From contig NZ_LT598653.1 of the NCBI RefSeq assembly GCF_900078365.1, positions 2,604,001 through 2,668,000 of the forward strand: a stretch of DNA of 64,000 nucleotides, written 5' to 3'. The position numbers were made by a program, and so were the translations under genes. The stretch's first letter is position 1; each line of letters begins with the position of its first letter. The stretch is from an uncultured Sphingopyxis sp. GTDB taxonomy: Bacteria; Pseudomonadota; Alphaproteobacteria; Sphingomonadales; Sphingomonadaceae. The notes below the pieces were generated by a model. It was not told the DNA's origin and searched no databases. It saw only the letters and a list, made by a program, of their open reading frames with translations. Shown one piece after another: positions 50,319 through 58,935 of this stretch.

Positions 50319-51245
50319 ATGACACAGACGGTTTTCATCGACGGCGCGGCGGGAACGACGGGCCTCGAAATCGCCGAACGCCTCGCCGGGCGGAGCGAAT
50401 TTTCGCTGATCGCGCTGGACGAGGCGCGCCGCAAGGACGTCGCGGCGCGGCGCGAGGCGCTGAACGACGCCGATTTCGTCATCCTCTGCCTGCCCGACGA
50501 TGCGGCGCGCGAAGCGGTGGCGATGATCGAGGGCGGTCGCACGCGCGTCATCGACGCCTCGACCGCGCATCGCGTCGCGCCGGGCTGGGTCTATGGCTTC
50601 CCCGAAGTCAGCGGCCATGACGCCGTGGCCGCCGCGGCGCGCGTGTCGAACCCCGGCTGCTATTCGACCGGCTTCATCGCGCTCGTCGCGCCGCTGGTGC
50701 GCGCGGGGCTGCTGCCCGCCGACTGGCCCTATATCTGCCACGCGGTCAGCGGCTATTCGGGCGGCGGCAAGGCCTTGATCGAACGGTTCGAGCAGGACCG
50801 CGACATCGCATGGCGCGGCTATGCGCTGGCGCTCGGCCACAAGCATCTCCCCGAAATGCAGGCGCGGTGCGGCCTTTCGATCGGCCCGCTCTTCTCGCCC
50901 GCCGTGATCCCGGCGCATCGCGGCATGGTCGTCGAGGTGCCCTTGCCGCTGAACGCGATGCCGGCGGCCGCATCCCCCGATGCGTTGCGCGCCACGCTCG
51001 CCGATTTCTATGGCGACAGCCCGATCGTCGTCATGGGCGCAGCGCCCGAAAGTGGCGAGATGCTGCTTCGCGCGTCCGACCCCGGCGACGACCGCATCGA
51101 ATTGTTCGTCTTTGCCAATGCGGATGCCAGCCAGGCGCGCCTCGTCGCGCGGCTCGACAATCTGGGCAAGGGCGCGAGCGGCGCCTGCGTCCAGAACCTC
51201 AACATCATGGCGGGGCTGCCCGAGACGGCCGGTTTGCGTCTGTAG
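50319..51245 (+). CDS. argC: N-acetyl-gamma-glutamyl-phosphate reductase (short type)
   Basis: Third step of arginine synthesis, reducing N-acetylglutamyl phosphate with NADPH. 308 residues, the shorter type-2 form. GAAGTTGLEIAERL is the cofactor site; the catalytic Cys114 lies in SNPGCYSTG; HAVSGYSGGGK and FSPAVIPAHRGM are also typical. Starts 5 bases after the NlpC/P60 stop, so likely co-transcribed with it despite unrelated function. Other arg genes are not in the window. Confidence 0.96.
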   Translation: MTQTVFIDGAAGTTGLEIAERLAGRSEFSLIALDEARRKDVAARREALNDADFVILCLPDDAAREAVAMIEGGRTRVIDASTAHRVAPGWVYGFPEVSGHDAVAAAARVSNPGCYSTGFIALVAPLVRAGLLPADWPYICHAVSGYSGGGKALIERFEQDRDIAWRGYALALGHKHLPEMQARCGLSIGPLFSPAVIPAHRGMVVEVPLPLNAMPAAASPDALRATLADFYGDSPIVVMGAAPESGEMLLRASDPGDDRIELFVFANADASQARLVARLDNLGKGASGACVQNLNIMAGLPETAGLRL

Positions 51246-51253
51246 TCCAAGCC

Positions 51254-51409
51254 CGTCATTCCCGCGAAGGCGGGAATCCAGCTTTGTTCCCTCTTCGCGC
51301 CTTTGCGCCTTTGCGTGAGATTTTCAAAGACTCACGCAAAGACGCAAAGGCGCGAAGAAGGTCGCGAACGATAGGAAGAAGCTGGATTCCCGCCTTCGCG
51401 GGAATGACG
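51254..51409. repeat. Nested 156-bp palindrome (family C with insert)
   Basis: Outer arms CGTCATTCCCGCGAAGGCGG and its inverse (family C) enclose a second, different inverted repeat: TTCGCGCCTTTGCGCCTTTG and its mirror, centred on GTGAGATTTTCAAAGACTCAC. Both arm pairs are concentric. Between argC (plus) and a convergent small gene. Confidence 0.85.
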
Positions 51410-51437
51410 AAGGAAAATAGTCGCCCGGCGAAACCGA

Positions 51438-51668
51438 TCAATGCACCGTGTCGAGCACGTCCTCGACCGACAAATAGGTGATCAGCCGTTCGATCTGGCG
51501 CCAGCGCGCGAAATGGAGATGGTTGCCGAGGACGCGATATTGCTCGGCGCGCGCGGCGGCCGCGAAGCCGGCTTCCTCGCCATGCAGGCTGATCAGCGCA
51601 TGGGCGTCCTCGACCGCGGCGCGATCGGCAAGAAAGGGGGCTGGCAGGTGCATCGGTTCCTGGTCCAT
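51438..51668 (-). CDS. Small conserved-looking protein, unknown function
   Basis: 76 residues: LADRAAVEDAHALISLHGEEA then NHLHFARWRQIERLITYLS. I associate this pattern (DAHALIxxHG...FxRWRQIERL) with small sphingomonad proteins of unknown function, but cannot name the family with confidence. Mostly helical, no signal or membrane segment. The ATG at 51668 has AGGGCTCCGAGTA upstream; an internal ATG at residue 6 is possible. Divergent from the sorbosone dehydrogenase-like gene. Confidence 0.62.
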   Translation of the reverse strand: MDQEPMHLPAPFLADRAAVEDAHALISLHGEEAGFAAAARAEQYRVLGNHLHFARWRQIERLITYLSVEDVLDTVH

Positions 51669-51824
51669 TACTCGGAGCCCTTCCCTATGCCCCCGCGTCT
51701 CACCGCGCCGTTCCCAACCGTGATGAACGAACGGGTAAGGTTAATCGCCGCGCCTCACCGGTTAACCCTGCGTCCGCGCGCGCGACCCCTTTGCCGCCGC
51801 GATTTGCGCGTGTAGACAAGGGCC

Positions 51825-53168
51825 ATGCGCAAGATCCTGAAATATGCCGCCCTCGCCCTGCTCGTGCTGCTGATCGCCGGCGGCATCACGCTCTATGTCA
51901 TGTCGCGGCCCGACGTGGCGCGCTTCTCGACCGCCGAACTCAGCGGCCGGGTGCCGGTGATGGCCTCGCAGCGCACCGAGACATTTCCGACGATCAACGT
52001 GCCCGAGGCGACGAGCTGGCCCGCGGGCCAGGCGCCGCGCGCCGCGCAAGGACTGACGGTCGCACGCTTTGCCGAGGGTCTCGATCATCCGCGCACGATT
52101 CTGGTGCTGCCCAACGGCGATGTGCTCGTCGCCGAATCGCAGAGCCCGCCGCGCAAGGACGGCGGCGTGCAGGGCGCGGTGATGAAGAATCTGATGGGCA
52201 AGGGCGGCGCGGGCCGCAAGCCGTCGGCGAACCGCATCACCCTGCTCCGCGACGCCGACGGCGACGGCAAGGCCGAAGTGAAGACCGCCTATATCACCGG
52301 CCTCAACTCGCCCTATGGCATGGCGCTGGTCGAGGGCACGCTCTATGTCGCCAACACCGACGCGCTGCTCGCCTTTCCCTATGTCGAGGGTGAGACCAAG
52401 ATGAGCGGCAAACCGGTGAAGGTCGTCGATCTGCCCGCGAAGGGCACCAACCGCCACTGGACCAAGAGCCTCGTCGCTGCGCCCAACGGCTGGCTCTATA
52501 TCGGGGTCGGCGCCGATTCGAACATCGGCGAGGCGGGGATGAACCGCGAGTTCCGCCGCGCGAGCGTGCTCGAGGTGCGGCCCGAGAACAAATATATGCG
52601 CACCTTCGCCGCGGGCATCCGCAACCCCGTCGGCCTCGCCTTCTATCCCGGCTCCGACCGACTGTGGACGGTCGTCAACGAACGCGACATGCTCGGCAGC
52701 GACCTCGTCCCCGACTATCTGACCGACCTCGACGAGGGCGATTTCTATGGCTGGCCCTGGTATTATTGGGGCGGCTTCATCGACCCGCGCGTCGAGCCCG
52801 AGGCCGAGGATCGCCGCCAATATGTCAAGCGCCCCGAATATGGCCTCGGCGCCCACACCGCGCCGCTCGGTTTCACCTTCACCGACGGCCTCGACCTCGG
52901 CGAACGCTGGGCGGGCGGCGCGCTGATCGCCCGCCACGGGTCGTGGAACCGCGAGCCCGTCACGGGCTATGACGTGGTGTTCGTCAAGTTCGGTGCGAAC
53001 GGCAAACCGGTCAACGCCCTGCCGATCACCCTGCTCGACCAGTTCCTCGGCAAGGACGGCGAGACCACCCGTGGCCGACCCGCCGACGTCAAGGTCGCAA
53101 AGGATGGCAGCGCGCTCGTCGCCGACGACACCGGCGGTGTGATCTGGCGGGTCGCGAAGGCGGGATAA
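51825..53168 (+). CDS. Membrane-anchored sorbosone dehydrogenase-like beta-propeller
   Basis: 447-residue PQQ-dependent sugar dehydrogenase-superfamily protein. One N-terminal membrane segment (residues 6-26, LKYAALALLVLLIAGGITL) anchors a periplasmic propeller. Family features: LDHPRTILVLPNGDVLVAES, GLNSPYGMAL, HWTKSLVAAPNGWLYIGVGA, FAAGIRNPVGLAF, GHS-like ARHGSWNREP and VADDTGGVIWRV. Often annotated L-sorbosone dehydrogenase; true substrate and PQQ dependence unproven. Single gene. Confidence 0.88.
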   Translation: MRKILKYAALALLVLLIAGGITLYVMSRPDVARFSTAELSGRVPVMASQRTETFPTINVPEATSWPAGQAPRAAQGLTVARFAEGLDHPRTILVLPNGDVLVAESQSPPRKDGGVQGAVMKNLMGKGGAGRKPSANRITLLRDADGDGKAEVKTAYITGLNSPYGMALVEGTLYVANTDALLAFPYVEGETKMSGKPVKVVDLPAKGTNRHWTKSLVAAPNGWLYIGVGADSNIGEAGMNREFRRASVLEVRPENKYMRTFAAGIRNPVGLAFYPGSDRLWTVVNERDMLGSDLVPDYLTDLDEGDFYGWPWYYWGGFIDPRVEPEAEDRRQYVKRPEYGLGAHTAPLGFTFTDGLDLGERWAGGALIARHGSWNREPVTGYDVVFVKFGANGKPVNALPITLLDQFLGKDGETTRGRPADVKVAKDGSALVADDTGGVIWRVAKAG

Positions 53169-53198
53169 AGAAAAAAGGAAAGCGGAGCAGGAGAAGAT

Positions 53199-53276
53199 CG
53201 TCGCCCCCGCGCAGGCGGGGGCCGCTATCGGCCTTGCGTTACCTCTCCAGCGGCCCCCGCCTTCGCGGGGGCGACG
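53199..53276. repeat. Family B REPIN-like element (copy 3)
   Basis: CGTCGCCCCCGCGCAGGCGG at the left (one base different from the other copies) and the mirror at the right. Fills the convergent gap between the sorbosone dehydrogenase-like gene and dnaN. Confidence 0.9.
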
Positions 53277-53281
53277 CCAGA

Positions 53282-54397
53282 CTATACCCGCATCGGCATC
53301 AGCACGTACAGCGCCGGACTCTTCTCGCTTTCGCGGATCAAGGTCGGGGCGTTGGCGTCCGCCAAATGCAGCTCGACATTGTCGCCATCGACCTGCCCCA
53401 AAATGTCGCTGAGGTAGCGCGCGTTGAAGCCGATCTCCATCGCATCGCTGTCATAACCCGCCGCGAGTTCTTCGGCCGCGGTGCCATTCTCGGGGCTGGT
53501 CACGCTCAGCGTGATGCGATCCTTGTCGAGCCCGACCTTGACCGCGCGCGTCTTTTCGCTCGCGATCGTCGACACGCGGTCGACGCCCTGGAACAGACTC
53601 TTCGGATCGACCTTGAGCAGTTTGTCGTTCGCGGTCGGGATGACGCGGCTGTAATCGGGGAAGGTGCCGTCGATCAGCTTCGAGGTCAGCACCGCATGGC
53701 CGAGCTGGAAGCGGATCTTGCTGGCCGACAGGCTGATTTCGACATTGCCCTCGGCCTCGTCGAGCAGCTTGCGGATCTCGCCGACGCATTTGCGCGGCAC
53801 GATGACGTCGGGCATCGACGCCGCGCCGTCGGGGCGCGTGACGGTGTAGCGCGCGAGGCGGTGGCCGTCGGTCGCCGCCGCCTTCAGCACCGGACCCGTC
53901 GCATCCTCGGCGACGTGGAAGAAGATGCCGTTCAGATAATAGCGCGTTTCCTCGGTCGAGATCGCGAAGCGCGTCTTGTCGATGATCTGGATCAGCTCGG
54001 CGACGGGCAGCTCGAAATTGGTCGGCAGGTCGCCCTCGGCGATCACCGGAAAGTCGTCGCGCGGCAGCGTCGGCAGGTTGAAGTTCGAACGGCCGGCCTT
54101 GACCTGCATCTTGCCCTCGGCGGCCGACAGGCTGACCTCGGCGCCCTCGGGCAGTTTGCGCGCGATCTCGAACAAGGTGTGCGCCGACACGGTGGTCGTG
54201 CCCGGCGTTTCCACCTTCGCCGCGATCGTTTCGACGACCTGCAGGTCGAGGTCGGTCGCCATCAGTTTCAATTGGCCCGACGCATCGGCTTCGATCAGGA
54301 CGTTCGAAAGGATCGGGATCGTATTGCGCCGTTCGACCACCGACTGGACATGGCCGAGGCTCTTCAACAAGACTGCGCGTTCGATCGTCGCTTTCAT
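53282..54397 (-). CDS. dnaN: DNA polymerase III beta sliding clamp
   Basis: 371-residue processivity clamp that encircles DNA as a dimer. Three similar domains: MKATIERAVLLKSLGHVQSV with RRNTIPILSNVLIEA, the middle domain with FAISTEETRYYLNGIFF and ATDGHRLA, and the last domain ending SPALYVLMPMRV. The ATG at 54397 gives the standard start; the frame upstream is not homologous. It stands alone, without dnaA, recF or gyrB, so it is not at a classical origin. Confidence 0.97.
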   Translation of the reverse strand: MKATIERAVLLKSLGHVQSVVERRNTIPILSNVLIEADASGQLKLMATDLDLQVVETIAAKVETPGTTTVSAHTLFEIARKLPEGAEVSLSAAEGKMQVKAGRSNFNLPTLPRDDFPVIAEGDLPTNFELPVAELIQIIDKTRFAISTEETRYYLNGIFFHVAEDATGPVLKAAATDGHRLARYTVTRPDGAASMPDVIVPRKCVGEIRKLLDEAEGNVEISLSASKIRFQLGHAVLTSKLIDGTFPDYSRVIPTANDKLLKVDPKSLFQGVDRVSTIASEKTRAVKVGLDKDRITLSVTSPENGTAAEELAAGYDSDAMEIGFNARYLSDILGQVDGDNVELHLADANAPTLIRESEKSPALYVLMPMRV

Positions 54398-54567
54398 TCT
54401 TAATCCGCCATCCTGTATGTTTCGCGGGAGAAGTCCCTGGGGACAGAGCGTCGCGGGCGATTCGCGCCCCGATTCTGGCCCCTGAAAATGTCCACCTTCC
54501 TTAACGCACGCATCGCGGGGTGCAAGCCATGCTTGCAAAGCGGCGGCAATCGCGCGAACGAGACGCG

Positions 54568-55065
54568 ATGCGTCGGCGGGGCTTCCTTTTCCTGATTGCG
54601 GTCGCGGCGCCCGCCGCGGCGCTCGCCGCATCGCCCGTCGCGCTGGGCATTTTCGACGGCTGGGGGGCGTTCCGCGATCCCGCCACCCCGCGTTGCTACG
54701 CCCTCGCCGCGCCCGCCGCGACGATCGGCACGCCGCGCGTGAAAGCCTATGCCAGCGTCGGTTATTGGCCGAAGTCGCGCATCCGCGGCCAATTCTATGT
54801 CCGCCTGTCGAAAGCGCGCGCGCCCGACCGCGAGTTGCGGCTGACGATCGGCAGCCGGCGCTTCATCCTGACCGGCAACGGCGCGCACGGCTGGGCGAGC
54901 GACGCGCGCATGGACGCCGCGATCGTCGCCGCGATGCGGTCGGCGCCGAGCATGAGCGTCGAGAGCGGCACGCCCGACGGCCGCGCGATCGCCGACACCT
55001 ATCGATTGCGCGGAGCGGCGACGGCGATCGACGCGGCGGCGCTGGGGTGTGCGAAGCTGCGCTGA
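54568..55065 (+). CDS. Secreted IalB-like protein
   Basis: 165 residues with a signal peptide (MRRRGFLFLIAVAAPAAALA). The mature part, GIFDGWGAFRDPATPRCYALAAP, ASVGYWPKSRIRGQFYVRLSK and TYRLRGAATAIDAAALGCAKL, resembles the small periplasmic proteins of sphingomonads related to invasion-associated locus B. Function unknown. Two Cys (in RCYAL and GCAKL) could form a disulfide. An upstream ATG at 54520 would hide the signal peptide, so 54568 is preferred. Divergent from dnaN. Confidence 0.75.
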   Translation: MRRRGFLFLIAVAAPAAALAASPVALGIFDGWGAFRDPATPRCYALAAPAATIGTPRVKAYASVGYWPKSRIRGQFYVRLSKARAPDRELRLTIGSRRFILTGNGAHGWASDARMDAAIVAAMRSAPSMSVESGTPDGRAIADTYRLRGAATAIDAAALGCAKLR

Positions 55066-55124
55066 GGCTGGCGAACCGCGCTTGGCGCGCGATCGGCTTA
55101 GGCTGAAACACGACCTTCCTTATT

Positions 55125-55203
55125 CGGTCATCCCGGCGGAGGCCGGGATCTCATCGTCTCGCCCTGACGCGCCGGCGAGATCCCGGCCTCCGCCGGGATG
55201 ACG
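55125..55203. repeat. Family E REPIN-like element (copy 2)
   Basis: CGGTCATCCCGGCGGAGGCC at the left, mirrored at the right (GGCCTCCGCCGGGATGACG). Same layout as 27073-27150 with GGCGGAGGCC instead of GGCGAAGGCC. Lies in a convergent gap before the LysR gene. Confidence 0.9.
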
Positions 55204-55227
55204 ATTCAATAGACATTGGCCTGTCGC

Positions 55228-56109
55228 CTAGCCTCGCCCCAGTTTCGCCAACTCAGCCGCCAGAAAGTCGAGCACCGTCCGCACTCGCGGGACATGGCGC
55301 AGCCGTTCGTGCGTCAGCAGCCACAGCCCCGTGGTATCCTCGCTTTTCGGCGGGAGGCAGCGGATCAGGTCGGCTTCGCGATCGGCGAGGAAGGCCGGCA
55401 GGACGGTGAGGCCCATGCCCGCCCGCACGCCGGCGAGCAGGCCCGATGCCGTGTCGTATCGCATCACCACCGAATCCTCGAGCCCATATTGGCGCAGCCA
55501 GGCCTGATAGGGCTCCCACACGCCGCCGCCGCCGCCGATGAAGGGATGGCCGGCCAGTTCGTCGCGCGTGTGCGGAATGCCGTGGCGGTCGGCATAGTCG
55601 CGACTGCAATAGACCGTCCACGGATTGTCCGCGATGCGCCGCCCGACGAGACCGCCGCCACTCGGCTGTTTGCTGCTGCGGATCGCGATGTCGGCCGCGC
55701 CGGCGGCAAGGTCGCGCGGTTCGTCCGACGTGTCGAGATGAATATGGATGGCGGGATGCGCGGCGCGCAGGTCGCGAAGGATCGGCGGCAGGATCGTCAC
55801 CGCAAAGATTTCCATCGTCGTCAGGCTGACCGTTCCGCCCGCGTCGCGTGATCGCGCGCCCGCCGCCTCGCCGAAGCGGTTGGCGGCGTCGCGCACGGCC
55901 ATCGCGCTCGCCAGCATCGCTTCACCGACCGGAGTCAGCGCATAGCCCGCCTGCCGCCGCTCGAACAGGTTGAGCCTAGTCGCCGCTTCCAGCGCGGCGA
56001 TGCGCCGGGCCACGGTCGTCTGGCTGACGCGCAGCGCCTGCGCGGCGGACAGGGTGCTGCCCGTTTCCGCCACCGCCAGAAAGGCCTTGAGATCGTTCCA
56101 ATCGTACAT
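55228..56109 (-). CDS. LysR family transcriptional regulator
   Basis: 293-residue LTTR: an N-terminal winged helix (DLKAFLAVAETGSTLSAAQALRVSQTTVARR, split at residues 6-36) and a periplasmic-binding-like effector domain (about 90-285). Divergent from a UrcA-family gene, with a perfect 9-bp palindrome between them that is probably its operator. Effector unknown. GATTGGA and no strong ribosome-binding site precede the ATG. Confidence 0.93.
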   Translation of the reverse strand: MYDWNDLKAFLAVAETGSTLSAAQALRVSQTTVARRIAALEAATRLNLFERRQAGYALTPVGEAMLASAMAVRDAANRFGEAAGARSRDAGGTVSLTTMEIFAVTILPPILRDLRAAHPAIHIHLDTSDEPRDLAAGAADIAIRSSKQPSGGGLVGRRIADNPWTVYCSRDYADRHGIPHTRDELAGHPFIGGGGGVWEPYQAWLRQYGLEDSVVMRYDTASGLLAGVRAGMGLTVLPAFLADREADLIRCLPPKSEDTTGLWLLTHERLRHVPRVRTVLDFLAAELAKLGRG

Positions 56110-56141
56110 GACGCCTTGTGCGCCATAATCGCCCCGGCCTC

Positions 56142-56161
56142 ATTCTGCAATTTTGCAGAAT
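56142..56161. promoter_or_regulatory. LysR operator candidate
   Basis: ATTCTGCAA-TT-TTGCAGAAT is a perfect 9-bp inverted repeat 33 bases upstream of the LysR gene and 101 bases before the UrcA gene. LysR proteins typically bind interrupted dyads in such divergent gaps. Confidence 0.65.
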
Positions 56162-56261
56162 GCCCGCGCAACATCGTTGCTCCTGCCGCGCCGGACGATC
56201 GCCTATTTTCATCTGACCGGCTTCCTCCCCTCCTCCCCGAGCCGGACGATGGAGATATAAG

Positions 56262-56591
56262 ATGCAAAAGCTTCTGATCCTCGCCGCCCTTGCTGCCGTA
56301 CCGACCGGCCAGCCCGTATTGGCGCAAACCGTCCCCGCGAACCCCAGCGTCGCCGTCGCACATCGCGACCTCGACCTCCGGACCGAGGCCGGCGCCAGGA
56401 CGCTCGACCGCCGGATCTGGCGCGCCGTCGTCGCGGTTTGCGGAACCGCGCCCGATTATGACCTCGAAGGAAAGAATGACGTGCGGCAATGCCGCCGCGA
56501 CACCCGCCGCGTCGCCTCGGCGCAGGCCGATCTGGCAATCGCCAGCGCGTCGCGCGACCAGAACATCCAGGTGAGTTCGATCCGCAAATAA
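56262..56591 (+). CDS. UrcA family secreted protein
   Basis: 109-residue periplasmic protein with a signal peptide (MQKLLILAALAAVPTGQPVLAQ). VAHRDLDLRTEAGARTLDRRI and two Cys (VAVCGTAP and VRQCRRD), likely a disulfide, match the UrcA family of sphingomonads, whose function is unknown. GGAGATATAAG precedes the ATG. Opposite a LysR regulator across a palindrome, so it is the natural candidate target of that regulator. Confidence 0.85.
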   Translation: MQKLLILAALAAVPTGQPVLAQTVPANPSVAVAHRDLDLRTEAGARTLDRRIWRAVVAVCGTAPDYDLEGKNDVRQCRRDTRRVASAQADLAIASASRDQNIQVSSIRK

Positions 56592-56769
56592 TATCCGGGT
56601 CCGTGTTGCAGGGCCCGATAGCCGGGGCGGCGGTCCGGGCACGATCGCCGCCCCGGCGTGCTGCCCGGACAAGACATGCCGCGGGCGATCAAATCCCCTT
56701 GCCCGCCCCTTGCCGATCCTTACATACAGGCGCACGATAATTTCCCGAACCAATGAGGATCGCCTTGCC

Positions 56770-58935
56770 ATGCCCCGTAAAAGCCTGTCCGCGCCGCTCG
56801 CGCTGGTTGCCCTCGCGATGACGCCGGCGGCGAGCCAAGCGGCGGAGGGGGCGGCCGAGGCGGCGGCCCCCGCCCCGGCGCTCGTCTATCCCGACACCGC
56901 GCGCGGCGACACGGTCGACCCGCAGTTCGGCGTCGACGTCGCCGATCCCTATCGCTGGCTCGAGGACGATGTGCGCGTCAATCCGAAGGTCGCCGACTGG
57001 GTCGCGGCGCAGAACGAGGTGACCGACGCCTATCTCGACACGCTGCCCGGCCGCGACGCGTTCAAGGCGCGGATGACCGAGCTTTACAACTATGAACGCT
57101 TCGGCCTGCCGACCAAGGCGGGAACGCGCTATTTCTACAGCCGCAACGACGGGCTGCAGCCGCAGTCGGTGCTCTATGTCCGCGAAGGGCTGAAGGGCGA
57201 AGGCCGCGTGCTGATCGATCCCAATTTGTGGGCCAAGGACGGCGCGACCGCGCTCGCCGAATGGGAGCCGTCGGAGGACGGCAAGCATCTCCTCTATTCG
57301 GTGCAGGACGGCGGCACCGACTGGCGCATCGTGCGCGTCAAGGATGTCGCGACCGGACAGGATCTGGCCGACGAGGTGCGCTGGGTGAAGTTCTCCGCGC
57401 TCGATTGGGCCAAGGACGGCAGCGGCTTTTATTATTCGCGCTTTCCCGAACCCGAAGCGGGCGAGGCCTTTCAGTCGCTCAACGAGAATCACAGCGTCTA
57501 TTTCCACAAGCTCGGCACGCCGCAGAGCGAAGACGTGCTGATCCACGCGACCCCCGACAAGCCCAAGCTCAACAACAGCGCGGTCGTCACCGACGACGGC
57601 AAATATCTGCTCGTCGTGTCGTCCGAAGGGACCGACGAACGCTATGGTCTGACGCTCCATCCGCTCGGCAAGCCGGGCGCGAAGCCGATCGTGCTGGTCG
57701 ACGATTATGCGAACAATTGGGAATATGTGACCAACGCGGGCACGCGCTTCACCTTCCTGACCAACAAGGACGCGCCGCGGGGGCGGATCGTCTCGTTCGA
57801 CATCAAGAAGCCGGGCGAACTGACGCAAATCGTCGGCGAGAATGAGGCGACGCTGGTCGGCGCGTCGCGCGTCGGCAATCGCATCATCCTCTCCTACCTC
57901 GGCGATGCGAAGTCGGAGGCGCGGATGGTCGCGCTCGACGGCAAGCCGATCGCCAACATCCATCTCGCCGACATCGGTTCGGCGTCGGGCTTCGGCGGCA
58001 AGTCGAGCGATCCCGAAACCTTCTATGCCTTTTCGAGCTATGCGCGTCCGACGACGATCTATCGCTTCGACACGCAGACCGGGAAAAGTGAGATTTTCGC
58101 CGAGCCCAAGCTGACCTTCCAGCCCGCCGATTTCAGCGTCGAGCAGCGTTTCTATAAGTCGAAGGACGGCACCGAAGTGCCGATGTTCGTGGTGATGAAA
58201 AAGGGTCTCGACCGCAGCAAGGGATCGCCGACGCTGCTCTATGGCTATGGCGGCTTCAACGTGTCGATGACCCCCGCCTTCTCCCCGACGCGGCTCGCCT
58301 GGGTCGACAAGGGCGGGGTGCTCGCGATCGCCAACCTGCGCGGCGGCGGCGAATATGGCAAGGCGTGGCACGACGCCGGCCGGCTCGACAAGAAGCAGAA
58401 TGTCTTCGACGATTTCATCGCCGCGGGCGAATATCTGATCGCCGAAGGCATAGCGGGCAAGGACCAGATCGCGATCGAGGGCGGGTCGAACGGCGGCCTG
58501 CTCGTCGGTGCGGTGACCAACCAGCGCCCCGACCTGTTCGCCGCGGCGCTGCCCGCGGTCGGCGTGATGGACATGCTGCGCTTCGACCGCTTCACCGCGG
58601 GGCGCTATTGGGTCGACGATTATGGCTATCCGTCGAAGGAAGGCGATTTCAAAAATCTGCTCGCTTACTCGCCCTATCACAATATCCGCGACGGCGTTTC
58701 CTATCCGGCGGTGCTGGTGACCACCGCCGACACCGACGACCGCGTCGTGCCGGGACACAGCTTCAAATATACGGCGGCGCTCCAGCACGCGAAGGCGGGC
58801 GACAAGCCGCACCTGATCCGCGTCGAAACCCGCGCCGGCCACGGCAGCGGCAAGCCGACCGACAAGATCATCGCCGAAGCCGCCGACAAATATGCCTTTG
58901 CGGCGAAGTGGACCGGGCTCGCGGTCGAACAATGA
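56770..58935 (+). CDS. Secreted prolyl oligopeptidase (S9A)
   Basis: 721-residue post-proline endopeptidase exported by a signal peptide (MPRKSLSAPLALVALAMTPA). N-terminal DPYRWLEDDVRVNPKVADWV is the S9A signature, then a seven-bladed propeller (about 110-450), then the hydrolase domain with LLYGYGGFNVSMTPAFS, nucleophile S573 in GGSNGGLL, D657 in TDDRVVPGHS and H691 in RAGHGSGKP. The ATG at 56770 starts the signal peptide. The last codons overlap the fRMsr gene (ATGA), which is therefore translationally coupled. Confidence 0.95.
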   Translation: MPRKSLSAPLALVALAMTPAASQAAEGAAEAAAPAPALVYPDTARGDTVDPQFGVDVADPYRWLEDDVRVNPKVADWVAAQNEVTDAYLDTLPGRDAFKARMTELYNYERFGLPTKAGTRYFYSRNDGLQPQSVLYVREGLKGEGRVLIDPNLWAKDGATALAEWEPSEDGKHLLYSVQDGGTDWRIVRVKDVATGQDLADEVRWVKFSALDWAKDGSGFYYSRFPEPEAGEAFQSLNENHSVYFHKLGTPQSEDVLIHATPDKPKLNNSAVVTDDGKYLLVVSSEGTDERYGLTLHPLGKPGAKPIVLVDDYANNWEYVTNAGTRFTFLTNKDAPRGRIVSFDIKKPGELTQIVGENEATLVGASRVGNRIILSYLGDAKSEARMVALDGKPIANIHLADIGSASGFGGKSSDPETFYAFSSYARPTTIYRFDTQTGKSEIFAEPKLTFQPADFSVEQRFYKSKDGTEVPMFVVMKKGLDRSKGSPTLLYGYGGFNVSMTPAFSPTRLAWVDKGGVLAIANLRGGGEYGKAWHDAGRLDKKQNVFDDFIAAGEYLIAEGIAGKDQIAIEGGSNGGLLVGAVTNQRPDLFAAALPAVGVMDMLRFDRFTAGRYWVDDYGYPSKEGDFKNLLAYSPYHNIRDGVSYPAVLVTTADTDDRVVPGHSFKYTAALQHAKAGDKPHLIRVETRAGHGSGKPTDKIIAEAADKYAFAAKWTGLAVEQ

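Noticed and set aside
53282..54567. Replication origin near dnaN
   Set aside because: No dnaA, recF or gyrB neighbour and no cluster of DnaA boxes seen; dnaN is often isolated in this group.
56689..58932. 747-codon open frame antisense to the prolyl oligopeptidase gene
   Set aside because: High GC makes long antisense frames common; it has no recognisable domain, is Arg/Asp/Gly-biased, and mirrors a gene with complete catalytic motifs.
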